Under the pieces are notes generated by a model. It worked only from the letters and a program-made list of their open reading frames with translations. It had not been told where the DNA came from and did not search any database. Position numbers and translations under genes: made by a program. DNA of 38,285 nucleotides, from NCBI GenBank assembly GCA_030680745.1, contig JAUXUR010000060.1, positions 1 to 38,285 on the forward strand. Direction: 5' to 3'. This document shows positions 25,251 to 33,968 of the stretch, one piece after another. Origin of the DNA: Alphaproteobacteria bacterium. GTDB lineage: Bacteria > Pseudomonadota > Alphaproteobacteria > JAUXUR01. Position 1 is the first letter of the stretch, and each line of letters starts with the position of its first letter.

Positions 25251-26347
25251 TACCCCATTCGTCCTCTAGCGATCATGAAGGTTCCAAATAATATTGGTAT
25301 AATAGGCAAAGCATAAAGCATAGGAATTAAAGGTGGATAATGACTTGCAATATTCTTAAGACCAATACTTAATCCTTCTAAAAGTGCAACAACAAATGCT
25401 ATAAAAAGTATGCGCATTCCATTGCCACGACGATTGTAATTTCCATAAAATAATATTGTTAAGCCAAGCAGTACGAACGCAAAAATATAAAGAGGACTTG
25501 AAAGACGTTGATGTCCCGAAACTAATAATTTTCTATATAATTTATCATCTGGTGAGACGTCCTGTGGGTCCAATAATTCAGGCACCGTTCTTTCTTCAGC
25601 TGATCTTTGTTTTCGCGCATTAGGATCGCGCTTCATTTCAATTTCATGTGTGTATGAATCAAATTGTAAACGTTTAAGACCTTGAGATTTTTCTGGACTT
25701 TCAATATCAATTTCTTGGTGGCTACCATTTAAAAGCGTTAATGTGATGTTTTCTGGATAAACATTAAAGCGTCCCGTTTCTGCAATATAGGTTGTTTTAT
25801 GCTGAGGATTACGGTCATCTTGAATAACAATACCTTTAAAATCTTTATTGTTAAGTCTTTTTTTAATAAAGATTGTGAGACCTGGACCTATAATATTAAA
25901 TTGGTTTTCGCGTAAAAGTGATGCAGATAAAGAAGTCGATAATTCATATTGCATTGTTTTAAATAAAGACGTGCTTTGTGGTAAAAAATAAAGACTGATT
26001 GTGTAACCAATAAAAGTCATAATGCCAGCAACCAAAAAAGCAGGTAAACTTAATTGTAATGGACTTAATCCAGAACTACGCATGGCAATAAGTTCACGTT
26101 CTTGAGAAAGTTTTTGATAGGTATAAAAAATACCAACAAAACCACCCAATGGAAGTAAATGATAAAGCAAAAAAGGTAAAAGCAATGACAAAAATTTAAA
26201 AATTGTTATTAAAGGGAGCGCTTGGTTAATAACAAGATCGATGAAACGCAGTGATTGCACAAGCCACATGACCGCGGTTAATACAATTATTATAAAAAGG
26301 GTAGTTTTAGATAATTCCCACAGCATATATCTTTGTAATTTATTCAT
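25250..26347 (-). CDS. lptF: LPS export ABC transporter permease LptF
   Basis: LptF is the partner permease of LptG. The 365-residue product starts with MNKLQRYMLWELSKT and a first membrane helix (TLFIIIVLTAVMWLVQSLRF), followed by FLLYHLLPLGGFVGIFYTYQ, the coupling helix ERELIAMRSSGLSPLQL, a periplasmic domain (about 130-250) and C-terminal helices with SSPLYIFAFVLLGLTILFYG. I chose the ATG at 26347; a TTG six bases earlier is also in frame. The start is 12 bases after the der stop and lacks a good ribosome site, so it likely depends on coupling. Confidence 0.94.
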   Translation of the reverse strand: MNKLQRYMLWELSKTTLFIIIVLTAVMWLVQSLRFIDLVINQALPLITIFKFLSLLLPFLLYHLLPLGGFVGIFYTYQKLSQERELIAMRSSGLSPLQLSLPAFLVAGIMTFIGYTISLYFLPQSTSLFKTMQYELSTSLSASLLRENQFNIIGPGLTIFIKKRLNNKDFKGIVIQDDRNPQHKTTYIAETGRFNVYPENITLTLLNGSHQEIDIESPEKSQGLKRLQFDSYTHEIEMKRDPNARKQRSAEERTVPELLDPQDVSPDDKLYRKLLVSGHQRLSSPLYIFAFVLLGLTILFYGNYNRRGNGMRILFIAFVVALLEGLSIGLKNIASHYPPLIPMLYALPIIPILFGTFMIARGRMG

Positions 26348-26359
26348 AAGCAAGCAATC

Positions 26360-27730
26360 TCATTTTTTTGCAAAAGGGTTCTTTGGTTTGCGATAATAAA
26401 AACGCAAAGGAACACCTTCTAAACCAAATTCTTCTCGTAATCCATTCATTAAATAACGTTCATAAGCAACTGGAAAATCAACATCTTGTGAAATAAAAAT
26501 TGCAAATGTAGGTGGTCTCATCTTCATTTGCGTCACATATTTTATTTTAAGACGTCTTCCTTTTATTAAAGGCAGACTATGCCCTTCAATCATCATTGTC
26601 AACCATCGGTTGAGCTCACCTGTTGGAATTCTTTTATTCCATCTTTCATAAATGGTGAAAGTTGCCTTCATCAATTCTGGTAAATTATCACCATTAATCC
26701 CTGAAATTGGGATAATTGAGACGCCTCTGGCTTGATTAAGTGATTCATCAACTTTGTATTGCACATCACTTAATAATTCACGTTTATTTTTAATGAGATC
26801 CCATTTATTCAACGCAATAACAAGCGCACGACCCTCTTCAATAACATGACGTGCAATTTGCAAATCTTGCTTGTCCAAAGGTAGTAATGCATCCACCATC
26901 AAAATGACAATTTCAGCATATTTGATAGATTCAAGCGTATCCTTTGTTGATAAGGTTTCGAGCGCTTCTGAAATACGCGCCTTTCGTCTAAGACCTGCCG
27001 TATCAAAAAGTTTAATGTCTCGACCTTGATAGACCCAATCAATAGCGATAGCATCGCGCGTAATACCCGCTTCAGGTCCTGTCAATAATCTTTCTTCTTT
27101 GAGCAATTTATTAATAAAAGTTGATTTACCAGCATTTGGTCTGCCAACAATCGCAAGTTTTAAAGGCCTTTTTTTAGGCTCAATCTCAATTTCTTCGATT
27201 TCATCATCATCAAATTCTGAAACTTCTTTTTCAGGTGGTGTAGGCATATGTTTTTTAATTTCTGTATAAAGATCGTCCATACCGATACCATGTTCGGCTG
27301 ATATCGCGATAGGTTGGCCTATACCTAAACGGAAAGCGTCATATAAACCTTCTTGACCTTTACGGCCTTCACATTTATTGGCAAGCAAAATAATGGGTTT
27401 AGGTGTTCTTCTTAAAAGACGTGCAAAAAATGTGTCATTTGGCGTAATGCCTGAAATTGCATCGACAACAAAAAGCAATAGATCTGCGCCTTCAATAGCT
27501 TTAAGGGTTTGCTCTGTCATGCGACTTTGAAGGTCAGAATCAGGCGTATGGTCAAGGCCTGCCGTATCCATAAGGATAAATTCTAGATCAGCAATAGAAC
27601 CCAATTCTTCCTGGCGATCACGTGTAACACCAGGTTCATCATAAACAAGTGCCGCTTTTTTACCGACAAGACGATTGAATAAAGTGGACTTCCCAACATT
27701 AGGGCGACCAATAATAGCAAGACGAAGCAT
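26360..27730 (-). CDS. der: Ribosome biogenesis GTPase Der (EngA)
   Basis: Der has two tandem GTPase domains and a C-terminal KH-like domain and acts in 50S subunit assembly. In this 456-residue protein, G-domain 1 has GRPNVGKST (8-16), DTAGLD (55-60) and NKCEG (118-122, in place of NKxD). An acidic linker (about 168-183) leads to G-domain 2 with GRPNAGKST (196-204), DTAGLRRKA (243-251) and NKWD (298-301). The KH-like domain ends PLRFYYRKPKNPF. It follows bamB by seven bases; the bamB-der pair is conserved from gamma- to alphaproteobacteria. Confidence 0.97.
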   Translation of the reverse strand: MLRLAIIGRPNVGKSTLFNRLVGKKAALVYDEPGVTRDRQEELGSIADLEFILMDTAGLDHTPDSDLQSRMTEQTLKAIEGADLLLFVVDAISGITPNDTFFARLLRRTPKPIILLANKCEGRKGQEGLYDAFRLGIGQPIAISAEHGIGMDDLYTEIKKHMPTPPEKEVSEFDDDEIEEIEIEPKKRPLKLAIVGRPNAGKSTFINKLLKEERLLTGPEAGITRDAIAIDWVYQGRDIKLFDTAGLRRKARISEALETLSTKDTLESIKYAEIVILMVDALLPLDKQDLQIARHVIEEGRALVIALNKWDLIKNKRELLSDVQYKVDESLNQARGVSIIPISGINGDNLPELMKATFTIYERWNKRIPTGELNRWLTMMIEGHSLPLIKGRRLKIKYVTQMKMRPPTFAIFISQDVDFPVAYERYLMNGLREEFGLEGVPLRFYYRKPKNPFAKK

Positions 27731-27737
27731 TCAAAAC

Positions 27738-29054
27738 CTATTTAAGTGCGTATAATTTGCCGCTTTCGGCCAAAAGATACATTGTTTTTCCAGCTATAAC
27801 GGGCGGCATCTGAAAATTTTCTTTAAAATGTATAGAATCTATTATTTTCCCTGTAATAGGTGAAAAAGAAACAAGACTGCCTAGGCTATTTGTTAGATAG
27901 AGTTTATTTTGGGCCAAAATGGGACCTGCCCAAGTAATAGCAGGTGAGGATTTTGATAGGGTTTTTTGAAGTGGTTCAATCCAAACAATTTGGCCTGTTT
28001 CTTTTTTTAGACAAAGTAATTGGTGTTCGTTCGTAACAACAAAAACAACGTCTTTATGAACTAAAGGCGTATATAATCCACCAATATGTTTTTCCCATAT
28101 TTGTTCGCCCGTTTTGGCGTTAAGGGCAAACATACGATTGCCATGTCCAATAACGAAAACCATTTGATGGTCAATGACTGGATTGCCTTTGATTGTTGAA
28201 ATACTTGATACAGAATCTGTTCTGCGTAAAGACGTTAAGGCATCCCCCCATAAAGGATGACCTGATTCAACTTTGATACCAACGACTTCACCGGATGAAA
28301 AAGGCGCCACGACAAGATCATTCATAATCGCAGGGCTAGCACCGCCTAATAGACCTGCATATTCGGTCATGCCTGCATGAGTCCACAAAACCTCGCCTTT
28401 TTCTTGCGAAAGAGCAAACAATGTATTGTCGATCGTTACAACAAAAACACGACCATCGCTTACACTTGGTGCTGAGCGAATAGGTGCTGAAACGTCTTGG
28501 TGCCAAATTTCTTTGCCCGTTTGAGCATCAAGCGCAATGATTTGCGCAAATCCAGTTGCAACAAAAATTTTTTGGGTGTCATAAGCAAGTCCACCATTGG
28601 CAATTGGAGATTCTTCTTTTGAAGGTTTAGAATTAAAATGCCACAATAAAGCACCATTATCAGTGCGTAAGGCGGAAACTTTTCCATAAGAATCAAGTGT
28701 GTATATTTTGTTTTCTGAAATAATTGGCAAAGAGAGTAATTTACGATTGTGTTGAGACCCAGCACCTATATCTTTTTTCCAAGCGACAGATAAAGCAGAA
28801 GCAAGTTCAAAATGAGGCAGCAAATGAGATGCAACCATCCCGCTTTGTGTCCATTCACGCGTCGGAACAGGTTCAGAAACTTCTACCTTATAATCCTCAA
28901 GAGATTCATCTACTTTAAGATTTTCACTTGTTTTAAGAATCGCCAGTCGGTCACCCGCTAAAGGTGGATCATTATGCGAACAAGCAGATAATACAAAAAG
29001 TGGCCCTGCAAACAGCACAAGCGTTTTAAAGGCAATAATAAAAGAACGGCTCAT
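27738..29054 (-). CDS. bamB: Outer-membrane protein assembly lipoprotein BamB (PQQ-like beta-propeller)
   Basis: BamB is the beta-propeller lipoprotein of the BAM complex, which folds barrels into the outer membrane. The 438-residue protein has a lipoprotein signal with lipobox LSAC (Cys25 is the expected lipidated residue). Repeated propeller blades are marked by the PQQ-like pattern, for example ALRTDNGALLWHFNSKP, ALDAQTGKEIWHQDVSAPI, ALSQEKGEVLWTHAG, ALNAKTGEQIWEKHIGG and CLKKETGQIVWIEPL. It lies between a YfgM-like gene and der, the classic order. A 348-base spacer with a palindromic element lies upstream. Confidence 0.9.
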   Translation of the reverse strand: MSRSFIIAFKTLVLFAGPLFVLSACSHNDPPLAGDRLAILKTSENLKVDESLEDYKVEVSEPVPTREWTQSGMVASHLLPHFELASALSVAWKKDIGAGSQHNRKLLSLPIISENKIYTLDSYGKVSALRTDNGALLWHFNSKPSKEESPIANGGLAYDTQKIFVATGFAQIIALDAQTGKEIWHQDVSAPIRSAPSVSDGRVFVVTIDNTLFALSQEKGEVLWTHAGMTEYAGLLGGASPAIMNDLVVAPFSSGEVVGIKVESGHPLWGDALTSLRRTDSVSSISTIKGNPVIDHQMVFVIGHGNRMFALNAKTGEQIWEKHIGGLYTPLVHKDVVFVVTNEHQLLCLKKETGQIVWIEPLQKTLSKSSPAITWAGPILAQNKLYLTNSLGSLVSFSPITGKIIDSIHFKENFQMPPVIAGKTMYLLAESGKLYALK

Positions 29055-29402
29055 TAATATAATCCATAATCAAATTTATACCACTCTTGTTTCAAACCCA
29101 CGGAGGTCGTCAGATTTCGGGATTCATCATGCTCATGTACAAAAAGGTACACGCAGCAGTCTTCACCACTCATCTTCTTGACCCAATTTCGAAACAATTC
29201 GGGTATATTTTATAACTGTCATCTTTATGACCACGTTCAGTATAAAATCTATCCAGAATGCATTATCTGATTGGTGTTCATGCAATTAAACATTTCACGC
29301 CAATTTTAGACCTTTCTAAACGCTGCTGAAATTCGATCAGTTAGTCCAAGGGTCGGTGTAGTCACATATTACAACATTAGCCTATCTATTGCATTTGTAA
29401 GC
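29055..29402. other. Gene-free spacer between the yfgM-like gene and bamB
   Basis: The half next to bamB is the palindromic element at 29077-29207. In the remaining 195 bases (29208-29402) I see no reading frame, terminator or clear promoter. The spacer breaks an otherwise tight operon, so bamB and the genes below it may have their own promoter here, or the element may be carried within one transcript. Confidence 0.4.
29077..29207. repeat. Palindromic element, family 2 (copy 2)
   Basis: A 131-bp imperfect palindrome with arms TATACC..TTGTTTC and GAAACAA..GGGTATA. It shares with the copy at 769-894 the stretch CAGATTTCGGGATTC and the blocks CTCATG, TACACGC and ACTCAT in the same order. The terminal arms differ from copy 1 in sequence but each keeps its own complementarity, which points to compensating changes. 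Confidence 0.8.
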
Positions 29403-30050
29403 CTACTTGTCAAATTGTGTTAATATTTCACCAGCACGCGCACGTATAGCGTGAGGCGCCTGCGCATCTTCAACAATTGCTGTTAAATATGTTTTGGCTT
29501 TTTCAAGATTGTTCGCCTTTTGCGCAGCTAAGGCCGCAAGTTCAAGTGCTGAAAAACGCCATGAAGATTTTTCATGTAATAAGGGTTCTATCATTTTTTC
29601 AAGACTTGCACCATCTAACGTGTCTATTTGAAGGTAAACCAACATTAATTGGGCGTAATCTTTAAACAAAGGATCAATTTTAGCATCTTTTGACAATGAA
29701 TCATAAAGCTCTATAGCCTTTGGTTTGTCACTATTCGCTTTAATCGATGCTTCTTTTAAGCGTGCAAGTAAAGCATAACCTTCTGACCCTTTTTGCTTAA
29801 GCGCCGTTAAGGCAGCTTCTGCTTCTAAAGATTTACCATCTTTTGCAAGTTCCAAAGCATGTGCAAAATCAAGACCATCTTTTTCTTGTTGATGCTGATT
29901 CCATGTAACCCAAGCGCCATAACCGCCCGCAAGAATAAGAATCGCAATAATTGAATTTAATATTATTTTTTGGTTTTTTTTCCAAAATTGGACCATTCTA
30001 TCCTGGGCGACATCTTGGTCAATTTCTCTGAAAATATCATTATCGCTCAT
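29403..30050 (-). CDS. YfgM-like membrane-anchored TPR protein
   Basis: A 215-residue protein with a cytoplasmic N-terminus, one membrane helix (IILNSIIAILILAGGYGAWV, about 29-48) and a periplasmic TPR-like helical domain (about 60-215; repeats such as AHALELAKDGKSLEAEAALT and ALAAQKANNLEKAKTYLTAI). This is the architecture of YfgM, an ancillary subunit of SecYEG that binds periplasmic chaperones in E. coli. The gene is first in the bamB-der-lpt operon, as in many proteobacteria. The exact role in this lineage is not known, so no symbol is given. Confidence 0.82.
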   Translation of the reverse strand: MSDNDIFREIDQDVAQDRMVQFWKKNQKIILNSIIAILILAGGYGAWVTWNQHQQEKDGLDFAHALELAKDGKSLEAEAALTALKQKGSEGYALLARLKEASIKANSDKPKAIELYDSLSKDAKIDPLFKDYAQLMLVYLQIDTLDGASLEKMIEPLLHEKSSWRFSALELAALAAQKANNLEKAKTYLTAIVEDAQAPHAIRARAGEILTQFDK

Positions 30051-30151
30051 CTGCTCATCCTTGTTTCTGCTCTTATTCTTTTGCTTTGACCGCTTTATAC
30101 GATGATACTCTACGCGGTTTTTAGTTTAAAAGCCAGTATTTCTTGAGTGTA

Positions 30152-30700
30152 TTATTTCCATTTTATAGAACAACCCATACTTGGAAATTGTTCAATTGGG
30201 GTTTGATTAAAAGTTGAGATTTCAACCATAGCATCAAATAAATCTCTTTTAGCTTCAGGGATAGCTTCTCTGCGCGATGCATCAAGTCGTCCTCTGTAAC
30301 GTAAGATATTTTGTTGATCAAATCCATAAAATTCAGGTGTACAGACTGCATCATAAGCTTTTGCAACCTCTTGTGTTTCATCTAATAAATAAGGAAATGT
30401 AAAATCATGTAAACGTGCAAATTGTTTCATGTTTTCAAAACTATCATCTGGGTAAGTAATATAATCATTAGACATGATTGCTACAGACTTTACACCATAA
30501 GCATCTAACTCTTTCACATCCCGCACAATGCGATCAATGATAGCTTTAACATAAGGACAGTGATTACAAATGAACATGATGAGCGTTCCTTTTTCACCTT
30601 GAATATCATGCAACGTATAAAAACGATCATCTATTCCTTTTAATTTAAAATCAATTGCTTGAAAATTATGTTGTGCAGAAGGTGTTGTTAAAGCAGCCAT
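30152..30700 (-). CDS. Thioredoxin-fold protein (AhpC/TSA-like, CNHC active site)
   Basis: A 182-residue soluble protein of the peroxiredoxin/TlpA-like thioredoxin superfamily. The redox centre is MFICNHCPYVKA with Cys45 and Cys48 (CNHC), after a strand typical of the fold. Further marks are the VAIMSNDYITYPDDSFENMK stretch, the FPYLLDETQEVAKAYDA segment with the following TPEF cis-proline loop, and ILRYRGRLD. This subgroup, with the CNHCPYV motif, is widespread in bacteria and usually has no assigned substrate. There is no signal peptide, so it acts in the cytoplasm. It is on the same strand as the yfgM-like gene, 101 bases upstream of it. Confidence 0.85.
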   Translation of the reverse strand: MAALTTPSAQHNFQAIDFKLKGIDDRFYTLHDIQGEKGTLIMFICNHCPYVKAIIDRIVRDVKELDAYGVKSVAIMSNDYITYPDDSFENMKQFARLHDFTFPYLLDETQEVAKAYDAVCTPEFYGFDQQNILRYRGRLDASRREAIPEAKRDLFDAMVEISTFNQTPIEQFPSMGCSIKWK

Positions 30701-30738
30701 TTTATACTCCGTTACTGATAGTGCATTTGCTTACATGT

Positions 30739-32028
30739 TTATGTTTTTGATGACGAGATATTTTCAATATCCAAAGGTAGATTTTTTGTTTTACTTTTCG
30801 AAAAATCAACATTTGTTGCCTTTAAATTATTAAGAATAGCATTATCCAGAATAGCATCTTCCATATTACTATCTTGCATTTTAGCCCCTGTTAAATTGCA
30901 TTTGCTTAAATTGGCTTTTTGAAATGTTGTTGCCCATTTTTTACCTGTTTTTTGACCCGTATTATCATGAATATCAATAACACCCATGATTGATTCGGAT
31001 AAATTTGCATTATCTAAAAGTGCATTTACAAAAATCGTACCGGATAAATTTGAATGCGATAAATTAGCGCCCTGTAATTCAGCATTTGTAAAATCAACCA
31101 TCATTAAATTAGCGTGTGAGAAATTAGCGCCCGCTAATTTTGTGTTTCTAAAATTTGAACCACTTAAATTAGCTTTAGAAAAATTTATGAAACTTAAATC
31201 TTGATTATTAAGACTGGCGCGCTGCCCAGATTTTCCGTTTGATTTTATCCATTCATAATGTGCATTGAGAATATCTTGTGTTTTAACAGGAAGTGATGCT
31301 TGTTCCCGGTTTAAAATTGTATTTTTAACATAAGCTACTGATAAATCGACATGATCAATTTTAGCGCCACGTAAATCAGCATCTTTTAAATTTGCTTGAA
31401 ACAATATTGTTTCGTTTAAATTTGCACCTTGAAGAGAGCAATGTGTTAAATTTGCATGTGATAAATTAGTATGATCTAAATTTGCATTGTTAAGATTTGC
31501 ATCTTTAAGATTTGAATGACTTAAATTTGTGCCTGAAAGCATAGCGGATTCTAGATTTGCACCTTCAAGACTTGAATTACTTAGATCAGCACCCGTTAAA
31601 TTTGCATTATGCAAATTGACATCATTGAGTTGTGTATCGCTTAAATCTGCTGTCCGAAATTCATCTTTATTTTTGTGTTCATATGAAAAAAGTGTGCCGC
31701 CTCGCAAATCAACTTCTTTCATATTTGCACCATTTAATATAGCACCTTTTATACTTGCCCCCCTTAAATCAGTGCGTACAAGTTGTGCTTTTGAAAGATT
31801 AGCCTTATCTAGAGTTGCGCAAAACAAATCAGCATGCGATAGATCAGCGCCGCTTAGATTAGCATTTGTTAGATTTACGCCTGTTAGTTTTGCAGATTTA
31901 AGATTCTTTCCACTGAAATTAAGACCTGTCAGATTGACACCGCTTAGATTCGCTTTAACCCCACCAGGCATATGCTTTAACCACTTAGCGTGATTTTCAA
32001 GGATCGGTATTAATTCATGTTGAAGCAT
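30739..32028 (-). CDS. Pentapeptide-repeat protein
   Basis: A 429-residue protein made almost wholly of A(D/N)LXX repeats (ANLSG ADLSH ADLFC and so on), expected to fold as a long right-handed quadrilateral beta-helix. It has two blocks. Block 1 (about 1-240) and block 2 (about 248-405) each open with a helical lead-in: HAKWLKHMPGGVKANLSG and HYEWIKSNGKSGQRASLN. No signal peptide or membrane segment is seen. Functions of such proteins range from gyrase protection to membrane or effector roles; the sequence does not decide. The gene ends 38 bases before the thioredoxin-fold gene on the same strand and may be co-transcribed. A 168-bp palindrome lies just before its start. Confidence 0.9.
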   Translation of the reverse strand: MLQHELIPILENHAKWLKHMPGGVKANLSGVNLTGLNFSGKNLKSAKLTGVNLTNANLSGADLSHADLFCATLDKANLSKAQLVRTDLRGASIKGAILNGANMKEVDLRGGTLFSYEHKNKDEFRTADLSDTQLNDVNLHNANLTGADLSNSSLEGANLESAMLSGTNLSHSNLKDANLNNANLDHTNLSHANLTHCSLQGANLNETILFQANLKDADLRGAKIDHVDLSVAYVKNTILNREQASLPVKTQDILNAHYEWIKSNGKSGQRASLNNQDLSFINFSKANLSGSNFRNTKLAGANFSHANLMMVDFTNAELQGANLSHSNLSGTIFVNALLDNANLSESIMGVIDIHDNTGQKTGKKWATTFQKANLSKCNLTGAKMQDSNMEDAILDNAILNNLKATNVDFSKSKTKNLPLDIENISSSKT

Positions 32029-32059
32029 TTATTGAAATTCTTTTTTAAGTTGCATTGAT

Positions 32060-32227
32060 ACTATACCTAAATAATCTAAAACCACCGTTTTTAGTCTGTG
32101 ACCTTTGGTCGCTTTTTGAACCAAAAATTCCTAAGGTAAAACAATTACCTGTCGTTATTTTTGGCAGCAAAAATCACCTCAAATTTCATGCCTAAAAATC
32201 GGCGCTTCCAAATCATTTAGGTATAGT
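32060..32227. repeat. Full-length 168-bp palindrome with perfect terminal inverted repeats, family 5
   Basis: The ends are perfect 13-bp inverted repeats: ACTATACCTAAAT (32060-32072) and ATTTAGGTATAGT (32215-32227). Pairing continues inward with mismatches: CCACCGTTTTTAG against CTAAAAATCGGCG, then CTTTTTGAACCAAAAAT against ATTTTTGGCAGCAAAAAT, up to the apical hairpin AGGTAA-aacaa-TTACCT near the centre. It lies between two divergent genes (pentapeptide protein and histidine kinase). I see no open frame in it. Confidence 0.85.
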
Positions 32228-32282
32228 TTAAATTAAAAAAAAGAAGTTATCAAACAACGAAATTGGGTAGGTAGGCTGTTAT

Positions 32283-33041
32283 ATGTCCACAAAAATCATT
32301 AAAAACAATGCATCAATAGATCAAAATTTTTTTCAAAGTCAGGGAGACATGCTTAATTTTATGAGCCATGAATTACGTACACCTCTCAATGCGATTTTAG
32401 GATATGCAGAGCTTATCGCAAAAGAAGTTCATGGACCCATTCAACCTACAATTTATAAGGAATATATTGAAGCTATTAAGATTGGGGGCGATCATTTATT
32501 AGCACTTGTAAACGATATACTTGATTATTCAAAGCTTCATGCTGGTAAAATGACCCTATATGAGCAACAAATTGATTTATCTTGCCTTTTATCCTCTTGT
32601 GTAAAATTATTTAATGCTTTAGCAAAAAACAAAGATATTACTATCTCATTGGAATTAGAAGAAAAAATGCCTCTTTTTTTTGCTGATGAGCGTATTATAA
32701 ACCAAATCATTATGAATTTACTATCAAACGCTATTAAATACACCCCTCCTAAAGGATTTGTGCAATTATCTGCGTCTATGATTGATGGAAAAATTGTAAT
32801 AAATATTGAAGATTCAGGCATTGGCATGAATCCTCAAGAACTAAAGCTTGCTTTAGAACCATTTGGTCAAATCAATATTTTAGAAAATCAAGATATTAAG
32901 GGAACAGGATTAGGGTTACCACTTGTTAAAGCTTTAACAGAATTACACGAAGGTGCCCTAGAAGTTGAAAGTCAGGAAAACGTAGGTACTAAATTTACAT
33001 TAATTTTCCCGACGCATAGAACCATCAATATCATAATCTAA
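32283..33041 (+). CDS. Soluble histidine kinase without a sensor domain
   Basis: A 252-residue two-component kinase. The HisKA domain holds the H-box FMSHELRTPLNAILGYAEL, with His29 as the expected phosphorylated residue, and the following GGDHLLALVNDILDYSKLHA. The HATPase domain has the N-box IINQIIMNLLSNAIKYTP, G1 DSGIGM and G2 GTGLGLPLVKAL. This resembles the catalytic half of PleC/DivJ-type alphaproteobacterial kinases. Only about 20 residues precede the H-box, so there is no sensor or membrane anchor, and no response regulator is nearby. The input and partner are unknown. Its last 42 bases overlap the end of the convergent EamA gene. Confidence 0.9.
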   Translation: MSTKIIKNNASIDQNFFQSQGDMLNFMSHELRTPLNAILGYAELIAKEVHGPIQPTIYKEYIEAIKIGGDHLLALVNDILDYSKLHAGKMTLYEQQIDLSCLLSSCVKLFNALAKNKDITISLELEEKMPLFFADERIINQIIMNLLSNAIKYTPPKGFVQLSASMIDGKIVINIEDSGIGMNPQELKLALEPFGQINILENQDIKGTGLGLPLVKALTELHEGALEVESQENVGTKFTLIFPTHRTINIII

Positions 33042-33968
33042 GGCATTTTCTAAGTTTGGAGCATTTTCTATATTTGCTAAGGCATTTGCCAATTTTTTAG
33101 CTTTTTGTTCTTGGAAGGTAATATATAGACCACTCACTATAATAATAGCGCCTCCTATCCATTCGTTCATGCCGGGAATTTCGTTCCAAAAAAGCCAACC
33201 AAAGAAAACGGCCCACAATATGCCTACATAGCCAAAAGGCGCAATAACGGAGAGTTTTTGCTGACTAAAAGCTTTAGTGAATAAAATTTGGCCAACACCG
33301 CCACAAAGACCAACATTGATCATGCACATAAGATCAAACCAATTCGGCGTTTTCCAACTAAAAGGTAACATTATAGCTGATACGATTGTGCATAAAGCAA
33401 GAAAATAAAAAACAATTGAGCCAGAGGATTCTGTTGTGCTTAATTGTCGAATTTGGATACCGCCAAGAGCATAAAAGAAACTACCAAAAAGAGCGATAAG
33501 TGACGCCAACTGAAATGTTTCACTGCCAGGCTGAACAATAAAAAGTACGCCTAAAAAACCACCTACAACCGCTATCCAGCGCGCAAAATTAACGTGTTCT
33601 TGAAGCATAAAAACGGATAGAATTGTTATAAAAATAGGTGCTGCAAATTCAATGGCATACATACTCGCAAGGGGGATATTCGCAAGTGCATAGACAAAAC
33701 AATAAGTCGCAAAAATACTAATCATGCCTCTATAAAAATGGAAACCGAGTCTTTTTGTTTTTAACGTATGAAGTTGACTTGATTTTTTAAGATAAAAATA
33801 TAAAGGAATAAAACTAAAAATACTTCTGAAAAATAAAATTTGTGGATAAGAATAAAGAGGTGCTACATGTTTTGTAAAAGCGTCCATAACTGCAAGCATA
33901 GAAACTGCAGTAATAATATAAAAAATACCCCATAACGGGTTTTCGTTTTTGGGATTTACTTGAGACAT
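33000..33968 (-). CDS. EamA/DMT-family transporter
   Basis: A 322-residue inner-membrane carrier with about ten hydrophobic helices in two EamA repeats. The opening NPLWGIFYIITAVSMLAVMD, the FRSIFSFIPLYFYL helix, and LASMYAIEFAAPIFITILSV mark the first repeat; GGVGQILFTKAFSQQKLSVI and APFGYVGILWAVFFGWLFWN mark the second. Members of this group in Rickettsia import S-adenosylmethionine, but the family also contains amino-acid and metabolite exporters, so the substrate is open. The last 30 residues form a hydrophilic tail encoded partly in the overlap with the kinase gene on the other strand. Confidence 0.88.
   Translation of the reverse strand: MSQVNPKNENPLWGIFYIITAVSMLAVMDAFTKHVAPLYSYPQILFFRSIFSFIPLYFYLKKSSQLHTLKTKRLGFHFYRGMISIFATYCFVYALANIPLASMYAIEFAAPIFITILSVFMLQEHVNFARWIAVVGGFLGVLFIVQPGSETFQLASLIALFGSFFYALGGIQIRQLSTTESSGSIVFYFLALCTIVSAIMLPFSWKTPNWFDLMCMINVGLCGGVGQILFTKAFSQQKLSVIAPFGYVGILWAVFFGWLFWNEIPGMNEWIGGAIIIVSGLYITFQEQKAKKLANALANIENAPNLENALDYDIDGSMRREN

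Noticed and set aside
31529..31993. 154-residue frame opposite the pentapeptide-repeat gene
   Set aside because: It is a shadow produced by the regular 15-bp repeats; no ribosome site or independent signal.
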